DNA of 64,000 nt from Kangiella profundi (GTDB lineage: Bacteria; Pseudomonadota; Gammaproteobacteria; Enterobacterales; Kangiellaceae), in assembly GCF_002838765.1 (NCBI RefSeq), contig NZ_CP025120.1, positions 558,001 to 622,000 on the forward strand. Direction: 5' to 3'. The notes below the pieces were generated by a model that did not search any database, was not told the DNA's origin, and saw only the letters and a program-made list of their open reading frames with translations. Positions 37,438 to 47,358 of the stretch are shown piece after piece. The stretch's first letter is position 1, and each line of letters begins with the position of its first letter. A program made the translations under genes and the position numbers.

Positions 37438-38289
37438 TTACTGTTTTTTATCCAGTTGTCGGTGTTCTATTGAGATATTTGGATAAAGCGGTTTAAGGGC
37501 TTTAGCCAGAGTTTCAACCATGTAGACTGAACGGTGACGACCACCGGTGCAGCCAATAGCGCAGGTGAAATAGCTGCGGTCCTGTTTGCTAAACTCAGGA
37601 ATCCAGGTCGAGAAGAAAACTTTGAGCTGCCAGGTATACTCCATGACCATCGAGCTTTGCTCAAGGAAATGTTGAATCTGCGGATCTTTGCCCGTGAAAT
37701 CTCTAAGCTCAGGATCCCAATAAGGATTGGGCAGGCAGCGAACATCAAACACGAAGTCTGCGTCTTTGGGGGCGCCATGCTTGAAGCCAAATGAAACCAG
37801 CCGAATGTCCATGGACTGGCTTTTGTCACTACTAACCCGCTCACGCAGTCGCTCGCGCAATTCATGAGGCGATAACTCTGAGGTGTTAACCACCAGATCA
37901 GCCGAGGCTCGCACTGGTTCAAGTAGCTTCTTTTCTTCTTTTATGGCGTCCCTTAGAGAAAGGCCACTGTTTGTTAATGGGTGGCGGCGACGGGTTTCGC
38001 TGAAACGTTTTAAAAGAGTACTTTCGTCTGCGTCCAGGAATAAAGTCTTTGCCTGCGGTGCTTCTTTCTTGATATTGCTAATTTCTTCAGAGAAGTGTTC
38101 AAGGTCATGGCGGTTACGGGCATCAACCCCAATCGCAATATCTTCATTGCGCAGAATATGGTCATTAATTACATTGAGGGTGAGACTTAACGGAAGGTTA
38201 TCAATACAGTAATAGCCCATATCTTCAAGCGCCTTAAGAGCGACTGACTTACCTGAACCTGAGCGACCACTTACTATTAATAACTTCAT
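37438..38289 (-). CDS. rapZ: RNase adapter protein RapZ
   Basis: P-loop protein that in E. coli delivers small RNA GlmZ to RNase E and senses glucosamine-6-phosphate. 283 residues (E. coli 284). Walker A GRSGSGKS at ~8-15, YYCIDNLPL, and the C-terminal domain with SFGFKHGAP, DVRCLPNPYW and IGCTGGRHRSVY. Start overlaps ptsN by 4 bp. The npr gene that usually follows is missing. Confidence 0.96.
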   Translation of the reverse strand: MKLLIVSGRSGSGKSVALKALEDMGYYCIDNLPLSLTLNVINDHILRNEDIAIGVDARNRHDLEHFSEEISNIKKEAPQAKTLFLDADESTLLKRFSETRRRHPLTNSGLSLRDAIKEEKKLLEPVRASADLVVNTSELSPHELRERLRERVSSDKSQSMDIRLVSFGFKHGAPKDADFVFDVRCLPNPYWDPELRDFTGKDPQIQHFLEQSSMVMEYTWQLKVFFSTWIPEFSKQDRSYFTCAIGCTGGRHRSVYMVETLAKALKPLYPNISIEHRQLDKKQ

Positions 38290-38834
38290 GCGTTGTCTTC
38301 TATCTCTTTTTTCTCTTTGGATTTTTCGTTGTTGGTTCTTTCGCTGTTAACTCTTTCGAGCCCCTGGGCTTTTTCATGCTGCGCTATTGCGCTTTCGATA
38401 ATTTCATAGAGCGCTTGATTGTTGTGAGCGTGACGTATTTGCGCACAGACCTTTTTATCTTTAAGGATTTCAATTAATCCATCAAGTCCATTGAGCTGCT
38501 GAAAGTCGAACTGCTTAGGAACTATCAGTGCAAATACAATATCCACAGGTTCCTGGTCAGGAGCATCGAAATCGATTGGCTCGGCAAGGGTAACAAAAAC
38601 TGCCAAGGGTTCCTCACAGCTTCCAACTCTACCATGTGGAAGGGCTACACCATTACCAATAGCTGTGGTTCCCATCTGTTCACGGGCAACCAAAGCTTTT
38701 AACAGCAGGAAGGGTTCATATTGTGAATTGTGATCAGCGAAAAGGGTAGCTATGAATTGTAACGCTTTTTTTCGGCTTGTAGCTTGCGCCCCGAGCACGC
38801 AAAGCTCGGGGGCAATAACATCTTCAATGTGCAT
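38286..38834 (-). CDS. ptsN: nitrogen-PTS EIIA component PtsN
   Basis: Regulatory phosphoprotein of the PTS-Ntr chain. 182 residues; the phospho-His is His67 in GNGVALPHGRV. The EIIA fold ends near 152. The last ~30 residues (EKAQGLERVNSERTNNEKSK onward) are a charged, low-complexity tail absent from the 163-residue E. coli protein. Lies 4 bp after hpf. Confidence 0.94.
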   Translation of the reverse strand: MHIEDVIAPELCVLGAQATSRKKALQFIATLFADHNSQYEPFLLLKALVAREQMGTTAIGNGVALPHGRVGSCEEPLAVFVTLAEPIDFDAPDQEPVDIVFALIVPKQFDFQQLNGLDGLIEILKDKKVCAQIRHAHNNQALYEIIESAIAQHEKAQGLERVNSERTNNEKSKEKKEIEDNA

Positions 38835-38838
38835 AAGG

Positions 38839-39126
38839 TTAATGACGTGTCATCTTTTCCTTATGTTTTATCACTTGTCTATCCAGTTTATCAATCAATA
38901 AATCAATCGCGGCATACATATCTTCTGATTCACTGTTAGCAAATATCTCCCCACCATTGACATGTAAGGTCGCTTCAGCGATCTGACGTACTTTTTCAAC
39001 AGTGAGCGTAACGTATACGTTATTAATATGGTCAAAGTGGCGCTCTAGTTTGGCAAACTTCTCATTGACGAAATCTCTTAAGGCATCAGTGATATCAAGG
39101 TGACGACCAGTTAGATTGATTTGCAT
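38839..39126 (-). CDS. hpf: short ribosome hibernation promoting factor
   Basis: 95 residues, short HPF type. It binds the 30S decoding region during stationary phase; the short form works with RMF to make 100S dimers. Signatures: MQINLTGRHLDITDALRDFV and ATLHVNGGEIFANSESEDMY. Lies 26 bp after rpoN and just before ptsN. Confidence 0.95.
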   Translation of the reverse strand: MQINLTGRHLDITDALRDFVNEKFAKLERHFDHINNVYVTLTVEKVRQIAEATLHVNGGEIFANSESEDMYAAIDLLIDKLDRQVIKHKEKMTRH

Positions 39127-39152
39127 AATGCTTATTCCTTCTATCGAATAGT

Positions 39153-40625
39153 TTAAGAATTTGTGAATAACTTACGCTGGCACGCAGGAGGGATATTCAA
39201 TGCTTCGCGATATTTTGCAACAGTGCGACGAGCAATTGAGACACCTTCCTGATTAAGTAACTCAGCAAGTTTAATATCACTCAAAGGTTTGCGGGAAGGT
39301 TCCGCGTTTACATACTGTTTAATTTTGTTTTTTATTGCTTTAGATGACCATTCACCTCCTTGGGTTGATGGAATTGCATTTGAGAAAAAATATTTAAGCT
39401 CGTAAATGCCTCTGGGTGACTGCAAATATTTATCGCTGCAGGCACGTGAAATGGTTGATTCATGCAGATCGAGATCTTGCGCAAGATCTTTTAATCGCAT
39501 GGGTCTTATTGATGACTCTCCATTATCAAAAAAGTTCTGTTGGTAATGAACAATCCAGTCTGCAACCCGCTTAAGGGTATCGTTGCGTGCTTGAATGCTT
39601 TGCATAAACCAGCGCGCACTTTGTAGTCTGTCCCTTAAGTACTGGTGATCAGTGGGGTTGCGTGATTTACGCAAAGAATCGGCATATTGATGATTAATGT
39701 CCAGGTGTGGCGTGCTATGTCCTGCAAGCTGTGCCTGCCACTCATTGTCCAGTTTGTAAACCAGTACATCGGGTTTGATATATTCTGTGGACTCACCAAT
39801 AAATTGATAGTTGGGCTGAGTGCGAAGGTGCTTTATCAAATTCAATGCGTCATTCATTTCCAGCTCGGTTAAAGACAATCGCTGTATCAGATCCTGATAC
39901 TGATGCTTTTGAAGTGCGTGAAAATGATGAGTCACCAATTTAACAGCTAATGAAATATTGGGGTTCTGTTGAGATGCAGCTTCGCGCTTCATAGAATTTA
40001 ATTGAATAATCAGAAATTCCTGCAAATCTTTACTGGCACATCCCAAGGGTTCCAGTTGTTGTACCTGATGAATAACTGCAACAATTTCATCTGCTTCAAC
40101 TTCATGCATGAAATCTTCTTGTATCTGTACGGCTATTTCTTCAGGGTTGACCGTCAGGAATCCTGCATCATCAATGTTTTCGATAACATAATACGCGATT
40201 TCCATATCTCCTCTGCTTAACGATGACATCTGAATTTGCCATTCCAGGTGCTCGCGTAACCCGACAGAGTCTTGCATCAGGGTTTCAAAGTAACTATCGC
40301 TTATAGTAGTTGAACCTTTACCATATGAGGATTGATCCAGGTCAAAGTATGATTGACTAAGCATTTGAGATGATTGGCTATTATCGCGACTTTCAGGTGC
40401 TGACTTGGTTGATGATTTTTGGAAATTATCGGCTAGTGAATCATTCTGATCGTTAACTTCAAAGTAGCTATCATCAACTAAATTAAGAAGAGGATTGGTT
40501 TCCAGTTGATATTGTATTTCCTGTTGCAAAGCCAGATGAGATAGTTGTAACAGTTTTATGGACTGTTGTAACTGAGGGCTCAGTTTCAGTTGTTGGCTAA
40601 GGTTTAACTGGAGAGTTGGATTCAT
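39153..40625 (-). CDS. rpoN: RNA polymerase sigma-54 factor
   Basis: Recognises -24/-12 promoters and needs enhancer-binding ATPases. 490 residues (E. coli 477). Region I is Gln/Leu-rich (LNLSQQLKLSPQLQQSIKLL), an acidic region II follows, then the core-binding domain and HTH. The RpoN box ARRTVAKYRE lies near the C-terminus. Head of rpoN-hpf-ptsN-rapZ, downstream of lptB with a weak hairpin between. Confidence 0.98.
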   Translation of the reverse strand: MNPTLQLNLSQQLKLSPQLQQSIKLLQLSHLALQQEIQYQLETNPLLNLVDDSYFEVNDQNDSLADNFQKSSTKSAPESRDNSQSSQMLSQSYFDLDQSSYGKGSTTISDSYFETLMQDSVGLREHLEWQIQMSSLSRGDMEIAYYVIENIDDAGFLTVNPEEIAVQIQEDFMHEVEADEIVAVIHQVQQLEPLGCASKDLQEFLIIQLNSMKREAASQQNPNISLAVKLVTHHFHALQKHQYQDLIQRLSLTELEMNDALNLIKHLRTQPNYQFIGESTEYIKPDVLVYKLDNEWQAQLAGHSTPHLDINHQYADSLRKSRNPTDHQYLRDRLQSARWFMQSIQARNDTLKRVADWIVHYQQNFFDNGESSIRPMRLKDLAQDLDLHESTISRACSDKYLQSPRGIYELKYFFSNAIPSTQGGEWSSKAIKNKIKQYVNAEPSRKPLSDIKLAELLNQEGVSIARRTVAKYREALNIPPACQRKLFTNS

Positions 40626-40759
40626 TGAAATTTATATACCAATCTTTGCCTTTTAATGTGTCCCTTAACTACAAATTACTCCTAGTAAACCAGGGTTGCA
40701 AGGGCTTATTAAATAACTGAGGATTGGTTGACCGAATTTCAAGAGCTTAGGTAATGAAA

Positions 40760-40782
40760 AGCCAATGGGGAAACCATTGGCT
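40760..40782 (-). terminator. weak terminator between lptB and rpoN
   Basis: Stem agccaatgg (40760-40768) / ccattggct (40774-40782), loop ggaaa. On the minus strand it is followed by tttt only. It may attenuate rather than block read-through into rpoN. Confidence 0.5.
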
Positions 40783-40831
40783 CATTAATTTTGAAAGGCT
40801 AGTGATCTTTAAAGTGATATCACAGCGTAAT

Positions 40832-41557
40832 TTACATTTTGAAGTGCTCGCCCAGGTAACGCTTCTTCACCAGATCATTGGATAGGACTTCTGCCGGTGT
40901 TCCTGAAGCGATGATGTTTCCTGAGTCAACGATATAAGCCTGCTCACAGACATCCAATGTCTCGCGAACATTATGGTCAGTAATCAGAACCCCGATACCA
41001 CGTTCTTTTAACTGTATGATGATGGTTTTAATATCCAGCACTGAAATAGGGTCGACACCGGCAAATGGTTCATCAAGCAAAATAAATTTAGGGTCGTTCG
41101 CTAGTGCTCTGGCAATCTCAACTCGTCGACGCTCGCCACCGGACAGGCTCATACCGTGGCTCAGTCGGATATGCTCAATGTGAAACTCTGACAGTAACTG
41201 GTCCAGCTTTTCTTCGCGTTGAGCGGCTGTTAAATCTTTTCGTAACTGCAGGATAGCCATGATGTTATCTTCAACGGACAGTTTACGAAAAATCGAAGCT
41301 TCCTGAGGTAAATAACCAATACCTTTTTTGGCGCGAGTGTGCATCGGATCAGTAGTGATATTGTCATCGCCAAGAAATATCTGGCCACCATCGGAAGGTA
41401 CCAGACCAACTATCATGTAGAAGGAGGTGGTTTTGCCTGCGCCATTTGGTCCAAGCAGACCAACAATCTGTCCTTGGTTAACTTCCAGTGAGACATTTTC
41501 AACCACTTTGCGATCTTTATAACTTTTGGCCAAACGCCTGGCTTGAAGTGAAATCAT
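40832..41557 (-). CDS. lptB: LPS export ATPase LptB
   Basis: ABC ATPase that powers LPS extraction by LptFG. 241 residues. Walker [10 protein letters not shown] (~36-44), signature LSGGERRR, Walker [11 protein letters not shown], and the switch His in ITDHNVRET. It overlaps lptA by 4 bp. LptF and LptG are not in this window. Confidence 0.98.
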   Translation of the reverse strand: MISLQARRLAKSYKDRKVVENVSLEVNQGQIVGLLGPNGAGKTTSFYMIVGLVPSDGGQIFLGDDNITTDPMHTRAKKGIGYLPQEASIFRKLSVEDNIMAILQLRKDLTAAQREEKLDQLLSEFHIEHIRLSHGMSLSGGERRRVEIARALANDPKFILLDEPFAGVDPISVLDIKTIIIQLKERGIGVLITDHNVRETLDVCEQAYIVDSGNIIASGTPAEVLSNDLVKKRYLGEHFKM

Positions 41558-42315
41558 TGCTGTTGCTCTTTTTCGGTCTGCTGTTCAGTGGCCGACTGAT
41601 TCGAAGTGGCGTTATCGCCTTGTTCCTGTTCCCAGAAAAACTCAGTTTCAACACGTTGATCGCCCGAGTCACTTTTGCCGGCTGAGATAACTTTGCTGGT
41701 GCCGTCATAGGTCAGGAAAGCGGCGGTCATGTTGGAGTCGCCCTGCTGTAATTTTACATTACCGACAAGTTCAGTTTGCTTATCTTTACCATTAGAACGA
41801 AGCTGATCTGCGGTAGCATATATAGCTGGCTGAGAAGGTTGCTCTATGCGGAATTCAGTTGGAGCACCGTTAAGCACAAAACCAAAACCTTCGGTTGCAC
41901 CCTGATTTGCGGTTAATTGATTACCAAGCAAGGTTAACCTGTCTATGCCTGAGGATTGAACGATTTTAATATCACCACTGGCTGAAAGCTCTCCGCTTTG
42001 TTGGCGATAAATTATTTTAGGAGCATCGATGTCAGTTGTTTCACCCGTTTCGTCAACGTAGTGAATTTTAACCGGGCTTCCTAATGCAGTAATGGTTCCT
42101 GCATTTTCACCCTGTTTGGTGAGTGAGTCGGCATAAATTGTCATGTTGCCATGCTCGTAAATCACATTATCACGATAAATGATGATGTTCTTTTGTACAT
42201 CAAGGTTAGACCTATCCGAACGTAAGCGTGATTTTTCCAAGGTCGCAGCCTGAACTAAAGACACGCTAGTCAGCGAACTTAACATTAATGCAGCTGTAAG
42301 GAGGCGAAACTTCAT
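41554..42315 (-). CDS. lptA: LPS transport bridge protein LptA
   Basis: Periplasmic beta-jellyroll that carries LPS from LptC to LptD. 253 residues (E. coli 185), with a signal peptide (ending SLVQA). The OstA-like domain starts at [21 protein letters not shown] ~50-residue C-terminal extension is rich in Gln, Glu and Ser and looks disordered. Overlaps both lptC and lptB by 4 bp. Confidence 0.94.
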   Translation of the reverse strand: MKFRLLTAALMLSSLTSVSLVQAATLEKSRLRSDRSNLDVQKNIIIYRDNVIYEHGNMTIYADSLTKQGENAGTITALGSPVKIHYVDETGETTDIDAPKIIYRQQSGELSASGDIKIVQSSGIDRLTLLGNQLTANQGATEGFGFVLNGAPTEFRIEQPSQPAIYATADQLRSNGKDKQTELVGNVKLQQGDSNMTAAFLTYDGTSKVISAGKSDSGDQRVETEFFWEQEQGDNATSNQSATEQQTEKEQQQ

Positions 42316-42869
42316 AATTCTTCTGTAAAGACCTCAGACATAAATTCGATATTATTAGTACGCAGGTCGGCCTGCATACCTTTGGCGGTCATTCTAAAGC
42401 GACCATCAATTAGTTCAATTTGTTCATCAGTAAAAGCAGTTTCTGATGCAAAGTCAATTTTTAACATTGGCATGGTTAGTACTGCATTGGATTCAGACGG
42501 GCGACGTTCAAGCTCGATAGTTACATTGCCTTCGAGCGTTAATTGCTCACTCAGTTCATTGCTTACAGCTTTTTCCGAACTTACTGTCCAGCTGGGGTCT
42601 TGTTCGTCATTAAAGCGCATGACTGGCTTTAACAGATGAGTCTGCATGATCTCTTTATAATGTAGAGTCTTTTCTGTCGTGAATGATCGCTGTGGTTTAC
42701 CGTTCACATCAAACTCTATGGTTTGAGTATTGGAGAGATAGTAATCTGGGTTGGTTGATACTTCTACGAAATCAGGTTTGGATTCCGTTGAGCGGTCCCA
42801 CCAGTAGGCAATAGCAAATGTGGCTGGAACTAGCAGCCATAACATTGAACGACCTTTGAGGAAGGTCAT
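42312..42869 (-). CDS. lptC: LPS export protein LptC
   Basis: Bitopic inner-membrane protein that receives LPS from LptBFG. 185 residues: TM ~8-24 (MLWLLVPATFAIAYWW), then the beta-jellyroll. Overlaps kdsC by 4 bp. Identity rests on fold features and on operon position, since LptC diverges fast. Confidence 0.93.
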   Translation of the reverse strand: MTFLKGRSMLWLLVPATFAIAYWWDRSTESKPDFVEVSTNPDYYLSNTQTIEFDVNGKPQRSFTTEKTLHYKEIMQTHLLKPVMRFNDEQDPSWTVSSEKAVSNELSEQLTLEGNVTIELERRPSESNAVLTMPMLKIDFASETAFTDEQIELIDGRFRMTAKGMQADLRTNNIEFMSEVFTEEL

Positions 42870-43447
42870 TCTTTAACCTCGGATATTTTTCCGGCAGCCA
42901 GATATTCCTGATGAATGGCTTCCAGCTTGTTCTGACTCTCAAGAATCAAGTCGCACACTTCGCGCACAGCTCCAAAGCCACCGTTATGTTGCGTGATCCA
43001 GTCAGCATGCTGCTGCATTAACCAGTGACCATCAGCGACCGTGACTCCTAAACCTACTTGCAGTAATAACGGCAGATCCGGCAGATCATCTCCAATGTGG
43101 CAAACTTCTTCTGGAGTTACCGATAGCTTCTCACATAAGGAATCGAAAGCCTTTTGTTTGTCAGATTGACCCTGGTGGTAGTGCTCAATACCAAGTTCCT
43201 GACAACGCTTTTCGACAATTTTTGAATTACGGCCGGTAATAATGGCAACAGCGATTCCTGATTTTTGCAGGCACTTGATACCGAAGCCATCTTTGATGTT
43301 AAACGTTTTGAATTCTTCACCATGGTTGCCAATAATGACCTGACCATTACTCAGCACACCATCAACATCACAAATTACGAGCTTAATTTTCTGTGCCTTG
43401 TCTACAACAGAATCTGGGTAGCTGGGTCTGCTCATTGGGTTACTCAT
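42866..43447 (-). CDS. kdsC: KDO-8-phosphate phosphatase
   Basis: HAD phosphatase that yields free KDO for LPS. 193 residues. Catalytic motif VICDVDGVLSNG (DxD) at ~24-35, ITGRNSK, and the metal-binding HIGDDLPDLPLL. Lacks a cap domain, as C0-type HADs do. Shares one base with the kdsD stop (TAATG), which indicates coupled translation. Confidence 0.96.
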   Translation of the reverse strand: MSNPMSRPSYPDSVVDKAQKIKLVICDVDGVLSNGQVIIGNHGEEFKTFNIKDGFGIKCLQKSGIAVAIITGRNSKIVEKRCQELGIEHYHQGQSDKQKAFDSLCEKLSVTPEEVCHIGDDLPDLPLLLQVGLGVTVADGHWLMQQHADWITQHNGGFGAVREVCDLILESQNKLEAIHQEYLAAGKISEVKE

Positions 43448-44427
43448 TACACAACTCCTGCTTTCAGCAAATCGTGCATATGAATGACACCCAACGGCTT
43501 GCTGTTTTCATCAACCACGATTAAGGATGTGATGCTGCTTTCTTCCATCAGATTCACCGCATCCACAGCAAGTGTTTGTGTCTTTACTGTTTTGCATCCT
43601 TTGGTCATAACGTCACTGATAGGTGCATCGATATCGACATCTCGTTCAAAGGCGCGACGTAAATCACCATCGGTGAAGATTCCTAATAAATTACCTTGCT
43701 CGTCAGTAACAGTAGTCATCCCCATACGCTTATCCGTCATTTCAAATAGCGCATTGCGAATTGAGATATTGGGCTTGACCGAAGGGAAAGCATCACCGCT
43801 ATGCATCAGGTCATTGACTTGCATAATTAGGCGCTTGCCTAAACTGCCGCCAGGGTGAGATAGCGCAAAATCATCAGGTGTGAAGCCTCTTGCCTCAAGC
43901 AGACTGACAGCAATGGCATCGCCCAGAGCCAGAACGGCTGTGGTTGAAGCCGTCGGTGCCAAGTTGTGAGGGCAGGCTTCCTGCTCGACTTGTACCTTTA
44001 TATGAATATCGCTGGCTTTGGCTAAGCTGGAGTTGTCATTGCTGGTGATTGAAATTAACTCAATGCCACGACGTTTAATGACCGGAAGCAGGGCAGTGAC
44101 TTCATGGGTTTCACCAGAATTGGACAGGGCTATAACAACATCCTGTTCACCGATCATTCCTAGGTCGCCATGACTGGCTTCAGCTGGGTGAACGAAAAAT
44201 GCCGGAGTGCCAGTGCTGGCAAGAGTTGCAGCCATCTTACTGCCAATATGACCTGATTTACCCATACCAATGACCACTACTTTGGCCTGGCAGGCCAGCA
44301 ATTTAGTACAGGCGGCAACAAAGGTTTGATCCAATTGTTGTTTGAGGTCTGCCACAGCATTACTTTCAATAGAAATAACACGTTCAGCACTGTGTAAAAT
44401 TTGCTGTTCCAGATTTGAGTCAGTCAT
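43447..44427 (-). CDS. kdsD: D-arabinose 5-phosphate isomerase
   Basis: Makes arabinose 5-phosphate from ribulose 5-phosphate, the first step to KDO. 326 residues: SIS domain (~30-175; GMGKSGHIGSKMAATLASTG, SNSGETHE) and two CBS domains (~205-326). It lies between yrbG and kdsC as in E. coli. Confidence 0.96.
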   Translation of the reverse strand: MTDSNLEQQILHSAERVISIESNAVADLKQQLDQTFVAACTKLLACQAKVVVIGMGKSGHIGSKMAATLASTGTPAFFVHPAEASHGDLGMIGEQDVVIALSNSGETHEVTALLPVIKRRGIELISITSNDNSSLAKASDIHIKVQVEQEACPHNLAPTASTTAVLALGDAIAVSLLEARGFTPDDFALSHPGGSLGKRLIMQVNDLMHSGDAFPSVKPNISIRNALFEMTDKRMGMTTVTDEQGNLLGIFTDGDLRRAFERDVDIDAPISDVMTKGCKTVKTQTLAVDAVNLMEESSITSLIVVDENSKPLGVIHMHDLLKAGVV

Positions 44428-44462
44428 TGACGATACCGTTGGTGGCTTTAATATTCAATTAG

Positions 44463-45446
44463 TTAGAAAACGCGAACTATATAATACCCAATGAAGGCCG
44501 CAAGTAAAATAGCACCGGCAAGTCGGTTAATTTTACCTGGCCCTCGAATACCATAGGCTAAAACTGCTAAAAGGATACATAATCCGAACATTACCGGGTA
44601 ATCAATGGTCAGAATTTCTTTCTCCACCATTGGCGCAGCAATCACTGCCGGAATCCCAAGAACTCCTAGCAAGTTAAAGATATTGGAGCCGACAACATTA
44701 CCTATCGCAATTTCATGCTCATTCTTCAAAACGGCTGAAATTGAAGCTGCCAGTTCCGGCAGGCTGGTACCCAGAGCCACAATGGTCAAACCAATCAAGG
44801 TTTCGGAAACACCCATCTGCAGGGCAAAACCACTGGCACCCACAATTAAGATCTTGGAGCTTACAACTAATAAAACGAGTCCTAAAAATAGCCAAAAAAT
44901 TGCTTTTGGACTCGACATCTGTTCTGGCAGTTCGTCAACAATTTCTTCAAGCATACGGTCATTGGTGGCACGTGACTTGATACCCATATGCACCAGCCAG
45001 ATAAAGTAGGCCACCAATGAACTTAGCAGAATAATGCCTTCAATATGCGACAGTCGCAGGTCCCAGAAGAAATAGAGAACGGCAAATGACACCACGAACA
45101 GGATAGGAATTTCACGCTTAATCATGCCTGAATTAATGAGAAGCGGCTTAACCAGAGCAGTGATACCAAGTACCAGCGCCACATTGGTGATATTCGAACC
45201 AATGGCATTGCCGATAGCGACCTCTGGGCCGCAGTTTTCGACGTCAGGCGCACAGGTTTTAAAAGAGTCCAGAATCGACACAAAAATTTCAGGAGCAGAA
45301 GAGCCAATAGCGACGATGGTTAATCCTACTATCAGGCGCGAAACACCAAAGTTCTGAGCAACTGCTGCGGCACCATCGGTAAAGCGATCAGCGCTCCAGA
45401 CCAGCAATGTAATACCAACCAGAATATAGGCAATGTGTTCTATCAT
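44463..45446 (-). CDS. yrbG: calcium/sodium antiporter YrbG
   Basis: CaCA-family exchanger with two homologous halves. 327 residues and ~10 TM helices. Paired alpha-repeats are visible: GLTIVAIGSSAPE in the first half and GLTIVALGTSLPELA in the second, each followed by a GNxxGSN motif (GNAIGSNITN, GNVVGSNIFN). First gene of the minus-strand LPS operon. Confidence 0.95.
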   Translation of the reverse strand: MIEHIAYILVGITLLVWSADRFTDGAAAVAQNFGVSRLIVGLTIVAIGSSAPEIFVSILDSFKTCAPDVENCGPEVAIGNAIGSNITNVALVLGITALVKPLLINSGMIKREIPILFVVSFAVLYFFWDLRLSHIEGIILLSSLVAYFIWLVHMGIKSRATNDRMLEEIVDELPEQMSSPKAIFWLFLGLVLLVVSSKILIVGASGFALQMGVSETLIGLTIVALGTSLPELAASISAVLKNEHEIAIGNVVGSNIFNLLGVLGIPAVIAAPMVEKEILTIDYPVMFGLCILLAVLAYGIRGPGKINRLAGAILLAAFIGYYIVRVF

Positions 45447-45759
45447 GGAAACCTTAGAGAGCTTGAGTTTTCAGTAACTGGGCTTAGCTTATTATAGGAT
45501 AAGCACGACTTTGACTGACAAATTGAAATTGTTTCAAAGCGTTGCCCCAGGTGATGTGAAATGACGACAAACAAGCGCGACATTGTACAGTGAATGAGGT
45601 TTGATGTCATTCACAGGTGTTTATCAAGGGGAATTCAGGTAAAATCACGCCACTTTAGTGCCAACTTTGCTAATGATTCATACTTTTGTGTCTATATTGA
45701 CGCAGTTTTTGGCGTTATCATGCTTGGCCATAACTTCGATTAACGTAAGTAACTAACAG
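45447..45759. other. 313-bp divergent intergenic region (yrbG | ibaG)
   Basis: No gene seen. It must hold promoters for both directions. It contains a perfect 8-bp inverted repeat GTGAATGA-ggtttgatg-TCATTCAC (45590-45614). In E. coli mlaFEDCB lies between these two genes; nothing of it is recognisable here. Confidence 0.65.
45590..45614. promoter_or_regulatory. 8-bp inverted repeat, possible operator
   Basis: GTGAATGA (45590-45597) and TCATTCAC (45607-45614) are perfect arms with a 9-nt spacer, ~145 bp before ibaG and ~145 bp before yrbG. Could be a dimeric regulator site. Confidence 0.3.
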
Positions 45760-46005
45760 ATGATTGAACAGATAAAATCCCTGATTGAAAAAGAAATTGA
45801 TTGTGAAGAGCTGCGAGTGGATGGTGATGGTAGTCATTTTCAGGTCATTGTTGTCAGCAAAGCCTTTGAGGGCTTACGCAGTGTTAAAAAACAGCAAATG
45901 GTATACGCTGCTGTAAATGAGCATATTGCCAGCGGTGATATCCATGCATTGACTATCAAGGCATACACGCCTGAAGAATGGTCAAAAGCTAAGCATTTTG
46001 CATAA
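45760..46005 (+). CDS. ibaG: BolA-family protein IbaG
   Basis: 81 residues. BolA proteins pair with monothiol glutaredoxins in Fe-S and iron handling; IbaG is the acid-stress member encoded before murA. Signatures: CEELRVDGDGSHFQVIVVS and the invariant His in EHIASGDIHALTIKAYTPEE. Lies 16 bp before murA. Confidence 0.95.
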   Translation: MIEQIKSLIEKEIDCEELRVDGDGSHFQVIVVSKAFEGLRSVKKQQMVYAAVNEHIASGDIHALTIKAYTPEEWSKAKHFA

Positions 46006-46015
46006 GCCAGAGTAA

Positions 46016-47281
<1,266 letters not shown>

Positions 47282-47310
47282 TTGATACTGTATCCATTGC
47301 TTAAAAATAA

Positions 47311-47334
47311 AAAGGGCCAACAGGCCCTTTTTTA
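47311..47334. terminator. bidirectional terminator between murA and degS
   Basis: aaagggcc (47311-47318), loop aaca, ggcccttt (47323-47330), then T-run; an A-rich run on the other side serves degS on the minus strand. Confidence 0.9.
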
Positions 47335-47358
47335 TGCTCTATCTATTTGAGGTGATTT

